DNA from: Planosporangium spinosum
GTDB taxonomy: Bacteria; Actinomycetota; Actinomycetes; Mycobacteriales; Micromonosporaceae
NCBI RefSeq assembly: GCF_049999945.1
Contig: NZ_JBLYUB010000008.1
Location: forward strand, 186,001 to 250,000
DNA length: 64,000 bases
Direction of reading: 5' to 3'
Shown here: piece after piece, positions 44,516 through 52,203 of the stretch
Layout: each line of letters opens with the position of its first letter
How positions within the stretch are numbered: position 1 is the first letter of the stretch
The notes under the pieces: model-generated
Databases searched by the model: none
Told to the model about the DNA's origin: nothing
Seen by the model: only the letters and a program-made list of their open reading frames with translations
Position numbers and translations under genes: made by a program

Positions 44516-44941
44516 TCGAACGTCCTTCCACCAACACAGGCATATTGAGAATCGACGCGGCTGCTCCGCAGTCGGATCGTGCTGTAGACCGCGCGTGGGA
44601 CGCCGCTCACGTGAGCCGCGTGCAGACCGTAATCAGTCTGAAGACGACATGTCAAGGGATGAAACCGTCGTAGCTCGTGTGTTTCATGGCGCTATCAGTC
44701 TCCGTGGGGGCCACCAGCTCGCCCGTTCGGTCGAAACAAGGCGTCAGTTGCGGGCTGGAGCGGCTACTCGTCGCGGTAAACGGCCGAATTCCGCCGCTGT
44801 ACGCGCATCTGGTGGCTGGATATCGTCGATTCCATGAAATGAGAGCACCATCGGGCCGATAGAGTTCGGTACACGGGAGTCGCTGGCGGTCCGTAACCAC
44901 CCGGCCGGCCACGCGTCGCGAACTCGAGGAGGACAGCCGGT
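44516..44941. other. divergent intergenic stretch
   Basis: About 425 bases between the divergent monooxygenase and Lrp-type regulator. No gene is supported. It must hold both promoters, and a regulator binding site is expected, but no clear inverted repeat was identified by eye. Confidence 0.4.
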
Positions 44942-44986
44942 ATGGAGCGTGTCGCGGGGCGGGCCCCAGGGGACCGCGGTGTCTAG
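44942..44986 (+). CDS. possible 14-codon leader ORF
   Basis: ATG at 44942 follows GAGGAGGA by eight bases, the best ribosome site in the area. The frame MERVAGRAPGDRGV ends at TAG 44984-44986, overlapping GTG 44979 of the regulator frame. It may couple translation of the regulator, or a base may be missing so that the regulator itself starts here. Confidence 0.35.
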   Translation: MERVAGRAPGDRGV

Positions 44987-46049
44987 CGCGGCATCGGCAC
45001 GGGACAACCCGACAACTATGGTGACCGCTATGCACGGATCGGCGTACCTGGTGTCCGGCTTCCCGGGCGCGACCTTCCCGTCGCCCGGCGACGCAGACAA
45101 CCGCGCGCACCTCTCCGAGCTGGACCGGTCACTGATCCGGCTGTTGCAGCTCGACGGCAGGCGATCCTTCGCCGCGATCTCGCGCGAGCTGGGGATACCG
45201 GAGAAGACCATCCGCAGACGGGTGAACGAGCTGCTGGAGAGCCGGGTCATCCAGATCACGACGGTGGCCGACCCGGCCGTCCTCGGGTACACCGTCGCGG
45301 CTCTGGTCGGCATCCGCGTCGATGGGCGGCGCGGCATCAAACCATTGATCGAGTCGTTGGCGAAGCTGCCCGCGGTCGACTACGCCGTGATCACCACCGG
45401 CCGTTACGACGCGCTGGTCGAGGTGCTGTGCCGGGACACCGCCGAACTGCTGACCGTGGTTGACGAGTCGTTCGTCCGGGCGCCCGGGGTCCGGTCGGCC
45501 GAGGTCTTCCCGTACCTGCAGCTGCACTACCAGGAACCGGTCTGGGACGTGGGACAGCGCAATGGCGGGAACGGCCAGGCTGAGGCGCGCGCGCCGCTCG
45601 ACGGCACGGACCGGCGGATCGTGGCTGAGTTGAGCACCGACGGGCGGCTGCCGTTCGGGCTCGTTGGCGAGCGGCTCGGGATCTCGGAGTCCCAGGTGCG
45701 CAAGCGGGTCACCCGCATGCTCCAAGAGAAGACCATTCGCATCACCGCCATCGCCAACCCGCGCAGTCTCGGCTTTGCCATGCAGGCCTGGATGGCGATC
45801 CGATGCGCCCCGGGCCACAGCATCACGGATCTCGCGGACACCCTGACCAAGCTGCCGTCGATCAAGTACGTGGTCACCTGCGCCGGGCGGTTCGACATCT
45901 TCGTGGAGGCGGTCTGCCGCGACTCGCGCGACCTGATGCACCTTGTCGACTCCGACATCCGCACGCTCACCGGGGTGGCTCACACCGAGTTGCTGCTCTG
46001 CCTGGACCTGTACTACCGCGCGGTCCAGCCGGTGACGCTGGAGAACTGA
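44949..46049 (+). CDS. tandem Lrp/AsnC-family transcriptional regulator
   Basis: A protein of up to 366 aa built of two AsnC-like modules. The first has LSELDRSLIRLLQLDGRRSF with helix-turn-helix ISRELGIPEKTIRRRVNELL and a ligand domain (VDYAVITTGRYDALVEVLC). The second has LDGTDRRIVAELSTDGRLPF, VGERLGISESQVRKRVTRML and IKYVVTCAGRFDIFVEAVC. Single-module Lrp proteins have about 150 residues, so this is a duplication. Start choice among GTG 44949, GTG 44979 and ATG 45018 is unsettled. It likely controls the divergent monooxygenase gene. Confidence 0.88.
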   Translation: MSRGGPQGTAVSSAASARDNPTTMVTAMHGSAYLVSGFPGATFPSPGDADNRAHLSELDRSLIRLLQLDGRRSFAAISRELGIPEKTIRRRVNELLESRVIQITTVADPAVLGYTVAALVGIRVDGRRGIKPLIESLAKLPAVDYAVITTGRYDALVEVLCRDTAELLTVVDESFVRAPGVRSAEVFPYLQLHYQEPVWDVGQRNGGNGQAEARAPLDGTDRRIVAELSTDGRLPFGLVGERLGISESQVRKRVTRMLQEKTIRITAIANPRSLGFAMQAWMAIRCAPGHSITDLADTLTKLPSIKYVVTCAGRFDIFVEAVCRDSRDLMHLVDSDIRTLTGVAHTELLLCLDLYYRAVQPVTLEN

Positions 46050-46058
46050 CGCTCCGTG

Positions 46059-46400
46059 TCAGGCGGGCCGGGCCGCCTCCAACGTCGCCGCCGGCGTGCC
46101 CGCGTCGATCAGCGCCAGCGACACCGTGGCGGCGTGCCGTAGCTGGCTGAGATCAGGTTGTACGCGTCGACCGCCGTGTGCACCCGGGGCAGCTTCCCGT
46201 TCTTGGACGGTCGCCGGCTCAGCGTGTCCATGCTGCGCCGTGAACGGCGAGGGTTGGTCCCGAACCGCCGGTAGGCCTCGTGCCACGAGGCGACGGGTGG
46301 ATCGCTCTCGCCCAGGGCCTGCCAGGTACCCGCGGCCAGCTGATCCTCCAGTCGCCGCACGGCCACCGTCACGCCCGGCCGGTCTTCAACGCCGTCGGCT
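46059..46400 (-). pseudogene. B3/B4 tRNA-binding domain protein, fragment
   Basis: One frame reads ESDPPVASWHEAYRRFGTNP, then SRRSMDTLSRRPSKNGKLPR and VHTAVDAYNLISASYGTP, the core of B3/B4 domain proteins related to phenylalanyl-tRNA synthetase beta. The C-terminal end (HAATVSLALIDAGTPAATLE) is in another frame, with the sequence between missing. A deletion with frameshift has destroyed the gene. Confidence 0.65.
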
Positions 46401-46453
46401 CCAGCGCGGCGGCACTGAGCGCGCCCGGTCCCCATCGTGCGTATCGATGCTGC

Positions 46454-47878
46454 TCAGCCCTGGGCGAAGCCGATCGCCGAGGTCGTCGGGAAGGTGCGGA
46501 TCAGTTTCCGGTTGACGAACTCCTTGATCCCCAGGTAGGACAACTCCCGCCCGTACCCGGAGCACTTGATGCCGCCGAAGGGCAGTTCGGGCCGGGACGA
46601 GGTGGGGTGGTTGATCCAGACCATGCCGGTGTCGAGCCGCTCGGCGACCCGGCGGGCCCGGTCGAGATCCCGGCACATGACGACGCCGCCCAGCCCGTAC
46701 GGGTTGTCGTTGGCCAGACTGACGGCCTCGTCGTCGTTGGCGACCTGGTACACCACGGCCGCCGGCCCGAACAGCTCCTCGTGGTAGGCGCGCATGCCGG
46801 GGCGTACGTCGGTGAGGATCGTCGGCTCGACGAAGGCGCCGGGCCGGTCGATGCGCCTGCCACCGGTCACCAGGGCGGCGCCCTGCGCGACGGTGTCGCG
46901 GATCTGGCTCACGAGGTTCTCGGCGGCCCCCTCGGACGACAGGGGACCGAGGGTCGTCGCCGGGTTCATGGGGTCGCCCGGGGTGAGCGCCTCGAACCGT
47001 TGGCGCAGCCGGTCGACGAACTCGTAGTAGATGTCGGACAGGACGATCATCCGCTTGGCGCTCACGCAGCTCTGCCCCGTGTTGCCCAGGCGGCCGACGA
47101 CGGCGGCGTCGATGGTCCGGTCGAAGTCCTTGCCGTCGAGCACGATGAACGGGTCGCTCCCGCCGAGCTCCAGTACGGTCTTGTCGATGTTGCGCCCGGC
47201 CCGCTCGGCCGCGCTCGCACCGGCCCGGTCGCTGCCGGTCAGCGAGACGCCCTGTACCAGTGGATTGTCGATGATCCGCCCGACCCTGGATCCCCGTACG
47301 AACAGGTTCGTGTAGCCGCCGGGGGGAGCGCCGGCGTCACGGAACAGCTGTTCGAGCGCGAGTGCCGACTGCGGGCAGTTGCTCGCGTGCTTGAGCAGGA
47401 TCGTGTTACCCGCAACCAGGTTGGGCGCCGCGAAGCGGGCCACCTGGTAGAGCGGGTAGTTCCAGGGCATGATGCCCAGGAGCACGCCGAGCGGCCGGTT
47501 CGCCACGACCGCCGTGCCCTCGTCCACGGTTATCGGCTCGTCGGCGAGGAGTTCCGGCCCCTGCTCTCCGTAGTACCGGAGGATGTCGACCACGAGATCC
47601 ACTTCGCCGTAGCTCTCCTCGATGAGCTTGCCCATCTCCAAGGTCACGGTGCGGGCAAGCTCGTCGCGGCGCTGCTGCATCAGGTCAGCAGCCCGGCGTA
47701 CGACCTGCGCGCGTTCCCCGGCGGACAGCCACCGCCACTCCTGGAACGTCCGGTGAGCCTGGTCGACCGCTCGGTCGGCCTCCTCGTCGGTCATCGCGGG
47801 GAACTCGCGCAGTACCTCGTTGTGGTACGGATTGACGCTCTTGATCGACGTGCGCGCGACTGATGGCGTGGCGGTCAT
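46454..47878 (-). CDS. aldehyde dehydrogenase, succinate-semialdehyde dehydrogenase-like
   Basis: A 474-aa protein from the ATG at 47878, preceded by GAGGAGACATC. SVNPYHNEVLREFPAMTDEE is the N-terminus of the Sad/GabD branch. IMPWNYPLYQVARFAAPNLV, ELGGSDPFIVLDG and NTGQSCVSAKRMIV hold the glutamate and cysteine of the active site. The last residues (HPTSSRPELPFGGIKCSGYG) complete the fold. It probably oxidises a short aldehyde such as succinate semialdehyde. Confidence 0.92.
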   Translation of the reverse strand: MTATPSVARTSIKSVNPYHNEVLREFPAMTDEEADRAVDQAHRTFQEWRWLSAGERAQVVRRAADLMQQRRDELARTVTLEMGKLIEESYGEVDLVVDILRYYGEQGPELLADEPITVDEGTAVVANRPLGVLLGIMPWNYPLYQVARFAAPNLVAGNTILLKHASNCPQSALALEQLFRDAGAPPGGYTNLFVRGSRVGRIIDNPLVQGVSLTGSDRAGASAAERAGRNIDKTVLELGGSDPFIVLDGKDFDRTIDAAVVGRLGNTGQSCVSAKRMIVLSDIYYEFVDRLRQRFEALTPGDPMNPATTLGPLSSEGAAENLVSQIRDTVAQGAALVTGGRRIDRPGAFVEPTILTDVRPGMRAYHEELFGPAAVVYQVANDDEAVSLANDNPYGLGGVVMCRDLDRARRVAERLDTGMVWINHPTSSRPELPFGGIKCSGYGRELSYLGIKEFVNRKLIRTFPTTSAIGFAQG

Positions 47879-47952
47879 GATGTCTCCTCGGGCGTGTTCC
47901 TGACCCACTGCCCAGCGGAGGTGGCATCGAACGCGCGGGCGGCGCTTCGTCG

Positions 47953-48260
47953 TCAGCTCTGCTTGTCGTTCAGCTCGCCAAGCGCGGCCACCGCCGCCGC
48001 GACCGGCCGGTCATCGGGTACCGCGTACGCGGCCATGACGGCATGCGCCGGCAGCGGCCCGTGCACATGGGGAAAAGAGCGTGGCCCCCTCGCGACGGCT
48101 CCCACCGGAGATCCTCGTCGAGCCGGTCCGGGTCCACGGCGAGCAGGACCAGCCCGGTCTGCCCGGCGAAGTGCCGCTGCGCCGTCTCGACGACCTGGTC
48201 GGGGCCGGAGGGTGGATGAAGCCGTCACGCCGGTCGTGCGCCGAACCGTCGCGGTGGCCC
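47953..48260 (-). pseudogene. DUF952 family protein, frameshifted
   Basis: Joined across frames the minus strand reads GFIHPP, DQVVETAQRHFAGQTGLVLL, AVDPDRLDEDLRWEPSRGGH and then SFPHVHGPLPAHAVMAAYAV before TGA at 47955-47953. This is the DUF952 pattern. The frame changes near 48075 in a CTTTTCCCC run and again near 48215. The gene start is not found. Confidence 0.6.
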
Positions 48261-48438
48261 GGGGCTTCGGCTGCCGCCCATTCGGCGGCCGACAGCAGCT
48301 TTAGATCATGATCTTGTCGATCACGTTCTGCAGCCTACGGGCGGCCTGCCGCCGGCTCGGGGTCGGTCGTCTGCTCGGCGTCAGACCGCCGGGTGAAAGG
48401 ATATTTCGCATTGGCAACTATCGTCATGGGATCATGCC

Positions 48439-48624
48439 ATGGCTACCGCCGCGGATCAGGATCGTCGGCTGCGGCCAGACCAGCGCAACGCGTTCCTCGC
48501 CGCGCTGCTGGGCTGGACGATGGACGCGGGCTCGTACATCGACAAGGCGGCCGCCGTCAGCCGGGACCTCGACGACCCGGAGAACTTCGGCAAGCAGAAC
48601 GTCGCCGACGGTGCCGCCCCGTAG
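48439..48624 (+). pseudogene. MFS transporter N-terminal fragment joined to unrelated tail
   Basis: LRPDQRNAFLAALLGWTMDA is the beginning of an MFS carrier up to the first helix. It then changes to GSYIDKAAAVSRDLDDPENF and ends after 61 codons. The junction looks like a deletion that joined two genes. The upstream 175 bases (48261-48438) hold no gene. Confidence 0.5.
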
Positions 48625-48627
48625 GGC

Positions 48628-49191
48628 CTAACCCGGCACCCGCTGGCGGGCCTTCGCGAACTGCTCGACGATCGCCGCGCAGAAGGCGGGCAGGTCGGCG
48701 GGCGACCGGCTCGTGGTGAACTGGCCGTCGATGCACACCTCCTCGTCGACGACCTCCGCCCCGGCGTTGCGCAGGTCCGTCCGCACGCTCGGCCACGAGG
48801 TCACCCGGCGTCCACGTACGACGTCCGCCTCGACCAGCATCCAGGGACCGTGGCAGATCGCGGCGACCGGCTTGCCGGTGGCCACGAACTCCTTGACGAA
48901 TTTGACGGCGGCCTGGTTGATGCGCATGTTGTCCGGGTTGACCGTGCCGCCCGGGATGAGCAGCGCGTCGTAGTCGTCGACCTTCGCGTCGGTGACCACC
49001 CGGTCGACCGCCACGGTACCGGCCGAGATCAGGTCGAACTGACGCGCCTGGATCTCGCCGGGGTGGAGTGAGATCACATCGCTCTGCGCGCCGGCGCCGT
49101 AAAGCGCGCCGCGCGGCATCACGAGCTCCACCCGCTCCACACCGTCCGCGGCCAGGATCGCGATCTTCCGGCCCTGCAGTTCCCGTGCCAT
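48628..49191 (-). CDS. DJ-1/PfpI family (type 1 glutamine amidotransferase-like) protein
   Basis: A 187-aa protein with KIAILAADGVERVELVMPRG at the N-terminus and the nucleophile elbow PVAAICHGPWMLVEADVVRG, whose cysteine (about residue 115) is the active-site thiol. DYDALLIPGGTVNPDNMR supplies the conserved acidic and glycine residues. Members are glyoxalase/deglycase-like or chaperone-like stress proteins. It lies beside a formaldehyde dehydrogenase gene on the same strand, and both would help with reactive carbonyls. Confidence 0.92.
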   Translation of the reverse strand: MARELQGRKIAILAADGVERVELVMPRGALYGAGAQSDVISLHPGEIQARQFDLISAGTVAVDRVVTDAKVDDYDALLIPGGTVNPDNMRINQAAVKFVKEFVATGKPVAAICHGPWMLVEADVVRGRRVTSWPSVRTDLRNAGAEVVDEEVCIDGQFTTSRSPADLPAFCAAIVEQFAKARQRVPG

Positions 49192-49258
49192 GTCGTGCCT
49201 CCTGCGATTGAAGGTCGTGCCACGGGCCGGGGTAGCCGGCCCGTGTCGGCCATACCGG

Positions 49259-50422
49259 TCAGCGACCGCCGTCCGGATGCATGACGACCTTGGTCCAGCC
49301 CTGTTCGCGCTTGTCGAAGTGCTCGTATCCGGTCGGCGCGGCGTCCAGCGAAAGCTCGTGCGAGACGACGAACGACGGCCGAGCCTTGCCCGCCACGATC
49401 AGGGCGAGCAGTTGCCGGTTGTAGTTCTTGACGTTGCACTGGCCGGTCCCCATGGTCTGGCCCCGGATCCAGAACTCGCCGAAGTCGAAGGCGACCTCGC
49501 CGTCATGCGCCTTGTACAGCGGGTCGGGGTGCTTCGGGTCCCGCGCCACGTACACGCCGACGACGCCGATCGTGCCGGCGAACTTCACCGAGTTCACGAG
49601 GTTGTTCAGCGTGATGTTCGGGTGCTCGGAGCCCTGCGCGTCGGTCGCCTGGTACCCGACGCACTCGCATCCCCGGTCGGCGCCCTTGCCGCCGGTGTCT
49701 TCCATGATCTTGTCAATCGGGTTGGTCTGCTCGAAGTTGATCGGGATCGCACCGATCCGCTCCGCGAGCTCGAGCCGGTCGGGGTGGCAGTCGACCTGCC
49801 AGACCTTGCTGGCGCCCTGGATCATCGCCGAGTGGCAGGCCATCAGCCCGACCGGTCCCGACCCGTAGATGACGACGGTCTCACCGGGGTTCAGGCAGGC
49901 CAACCGGGTGGCGTGCCAGCCGGTCGGGAAGATGTCCGCGAGCATCACGTAGTCGCGCTGCCGCTCGGAGTCCCGGGCGTCCTCGGGCAGGACGAGGCAG
50001 TTGAAGTCGGCGTAGGGCACCCGCAGCAGTTCGGCCTGGCCGCCGTTGTACGGGCCCATGTCAGCGAACCCGTACGCCGCACCGGCCATCCGGGGATCCG
50101 GGTTGGTGGTGAGGCAGAAGGCGGTGAGACCTCGCTCGCAGTTCTCGCAGAACCCGCACGAGATGTTGAACGGCAGGACGACCATGTCGCCGACGCGCAC
50201 CTTGTCGACGGCGTCGCCGACGGCGACCACCTCGCCGAGGTTCTCGTGGCCGAAGATCCGGCCGGGTTCGAAGTCGGTGCGACCCTCGTACATGTGCAGG
50301 TCCGAACCGCAGATGTTCGTCGTGGTGATCTTCACGAGAGCATCGGTCGGACGTTCGATCCGGGCGTCCGGCACGTCCTTGACGTTGACGTTACGCGGCC
50401 CGTCGTAGACGACAGCCTTCAT
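49259..50422 (-). CDS. glutathione-independent formaldehyde dehydrogenase-like zinc alcohol dehydrogenase
   Basis: A 387-aa medium-chain dehydrogenase. TTNICGSDLHMYEGRTDFEP and FGHENLGEVVAVG contain catalytic zinc ligands, and CGFCENCERGLTAFC the structural zinc cysteines. VVIYGSGPVGLMACHSAM binds NAD. The insert GCECVGYQATDAQGSEHP and the length match the FdhA type from Pseudomonas, which holds NAD tightly and oxidises formaldehyde without thiols. A start ATG at 50422 follows GGAGGG. Confidence 0.92.
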   Translation of the reverse strand: MKAVVYDGPRNVNVKDVPDARIERPTDALVKITTTNICGSDLHMYEGRTDFEPGRIFGHENLGEVVAVGDAVDKVRVGDMVVLPFNISCGFCENCERGLTAFCLTTNPDPRMAGAAYGFADMGPYNGGQAELLRVPYADFNCLVLPEDARDSERQRDYVMLADIFPTGWHATRLACLNPGETVVIYGSGPVGLMACHSAMIQGASKVWQVDCHPDRLELAERIGAIPINFEQTNPIDKIMEDTGGKGADRGCECVGYQATDAQGSEHPNITLNNLVNSVKFAGTIGVVGVYVARDPKHPDPLYKAHDGEVAFDFGEFWIRGQTMGTGQCNVKNYNRQLLALIVAGKARPSFVVSHELSLDAAPTGYEHFDKREQGWTKVVMHPDGGR

Positions 50423-50475
50423 CTGGCCCTCCGGGGTTTAAGGTGCTGTCTTCCGGCCAACCGACCTACCCACGC

Positions 50476-50691
50476 TCAGGGCATCCACTCGTGCCCGGGC
50501 TGCCCGGGCTGCCCGGCGGTCCCGTCGTACGGCTCGGTGATGTCCTTGAACCGTTCCTCGGCGCCGGGTTCCTTGTTCACGTCCGGGTGGTTGCGGCGGG
50601 CGAGCTGCCGGTAGGCCCGCTGGATGTCCTGCGGGCCGGCGACGCGCGGGACGCCGAGGATGTCGTAGTAGTCCCGATCGCCCCTCGCCAT
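50476..50691 (-). pseudogene. DnaJ J-domain fragment
   Basis: A 71-codon frame reading RDYYDILGVPRVAGPQDIQR, then AYRQLARRNHPDVNKEPGAE, with the HPD motif intact. It stops shortly after helix IV (RFKDITEPYDG) with a low-complexity PGQPGQPGHEW tail. The G/F, zinc-finger and client-binding domains of DnaJ are absent. It could act as a stand-alone J-domain, but its position after a grpE remnant suggests a broken dnaJ. Confidence 0.65.
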
Positions 50692-50692
50692 C

Positions 50693-50830
50693 TCACTCCC
50701 GCTTTCCGGCCACCGCCACCGCCACCGGATGTAGCAGGATGTCGACGGCCGCGTATCCCGGTCGGATCATCTCGACCACGGTCCCCGGCACCGCGTCCGG
50801 GGCGGGCGGGGAGCAGGTCAGCACATCGCC
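50693..50830 (-). pseudogene. GrpE C-terminal fragment
   Basis: Just upstream of the dnaJ start the minus strand reads PGTVVEMIRPGYAAVDILLH and then PVAVAVAGKRE before TGA at 50695-50693. GTVVEVxRPGYxxxDRVLRPAxVxVA is the end of GrpE. The preceding GrpE coiled coil is missing. The grpE-dnaJ order is that of the usual dnaK operon. Confidence 0.6.
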
Positions 50831-50902
50831 GCTAACCGCTGATCGCCGGCGGAGGTGTGGCCGGTCCCGCATGAGTCCGTGCCCGCGCGCTGAGCCGGCG
50901 GG

Positions 50903-51973
50903 CTAGCGGCCCGGTCGGGTCCGGTCCGGGCCGCCGCCGCTGGTTATGGCCTGCCGGTACACCGCCTCGTAGCGGGAGGCCATCACCTCGGCCGAGAAGC
51001 GCCGCCGGACGTGGGTGCGGCAGGCGTCGGTGTCGAGTTCGTCGGCGCGGCGCAGCGCGTCCGGCAGTTGTGCCGGTTCGTCGCAGATCCAGCCGGTGAC
51101 GCCGTCGTCGACGACCTCGGGCACGGAGCCGCGTCGCAGGGCGACCACCGGCGTGCCGGAGGCCATCGCCTCGATCATGACCATCCCGAACGGCTCGTCC
51201 CAGCGGATCGGCAGGATCAGACAGCGGGCGGTGGCGAGCAGGTCCAGGGCCGTGGGCCGGTCGGGGTTGAGGACGAGGTCGACGCCGGGGCCGAGCAGCG
51301 GACGCACGACGTCGTCGAGGTAGCGGCGCTCGGCCCGCTCGCTGCACTTGCCGGCGAGCACCAGCGGCAGGGTGGAGGCGCGGCAGGCCTGGATGGCCAG
51401 GTCCGGGCCCTTGTCGGGGCAGAAGCGGCCCAGCCACAGGATCGGCCCGTACGCGCTGCGCCTGGGGTGGAAACCGACCGGGTCGACCCCGTTGTGGATC
51501 ATGCCGGCCCAGGGAAGCCCGGGGCGCTCGCGGCGTTGCGCCTCGGAGATGGCCACCAGGCGGATGTCGGTTCCCACCTCGTCGTAGAAGTCGCCCAGTT
51601 CGCTGACCGGGGGCCCGTGCATGGTCACCACGGTGGGGGCCGAGCGGCCGGCAGCCGACAGCGCCCCGGCCACGGTGTGGTCGTGAATGACGTCGAAATG
51701 GCCGGCCGCCAAGTGCCGGTTGACCCGGGCCACGTGCATCAACACCGGCATCATGTCCTCGCCCATCCGCCGGTACTGCAGGGTCCGCGCCGTGCCCACG
51801 AACCGGGCGGCGGTCCCGCTGCCCGGGCCGGTGCCGAACAGGGTCACCCGGTGACCACGGGCGACCAGCGCGTCGACCAGAGCCGCACAGACCAATTCGA
51901 CCCCGCCGTACCCGCTGGGCGGGATCCGGTACCAGGGTGGGGCCACCATCGCGATGCGTAACGAGCGGCGCAT
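50903..51973 (-). CDS. glycosyltransferase family 4 protein
   Basis: A 356-aa GT-B enzyme from the ATG at 51973. IAMVAPPWYRIPPSGYGGVE is the N-terminal donor-domain start, AYGPILWLGRFCPDKGPDLA the interdomain strand, and WDEPFGMVMIEAMASGTPVV the EX7E nucleotide-sugar motif. An upstream in-frame extension to 52075 has no match to the family. The enzyme should add a sugar from a nucleotide donor. The acceptor is unknown and no other glycan genes are nearby. Confidence 0.9.
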   Translation of the reverse strand: MRRSLRIAMVAPPWYRIPPSGYGGVELVCAALVDALVARGHRVTLFGTGPGSGTAARFVGTARTLQYRRMGEDMMPVLMHVARVNRHLAAGHFDVIHDHTVAGALSAAGRSAPTVVTMHGPPVSELGDFYDEVGTDIRLVAISEAQRRERPGLPWAGMIHNGVDPVGFHPRRSAYGPILWLGRFCPDKGPDLAIQACRASTLPLVLAGKCSERAERRYLDDVVRPLLGPGVDLVLNPDRPTALDLLATARCLILPIRWDEPFGMVMIEAMASGTPVVALRRGSVPEVVDDGVTGWICDEPAQLPDALRRADELDTDACRTHVRRRFSAEVMASRYEAVYRQAITSGGGPDRTRPGR

Positions 51974-52203
51974 CAGTCGGCGCCCGGAGGTGTGGCCGGC
52001 AGCCGACGAGCCCGGCGGAGACGACTCCTCACCGGCCGGTACTGCCGAGTCGATGCCGATGAGGATGTACGCCAACTCATGCCGCAGCTACCCGCGTAAA
52101 GCCCTACCCGGGCGGTGGCGACCGGGTCGCGCTGTGCCGGGCGTTGCTACCAGGCCAAACTATCAGCCGGTAGGCCAGGGACGGCGGACACCCCGTCGGG
52201 GCC

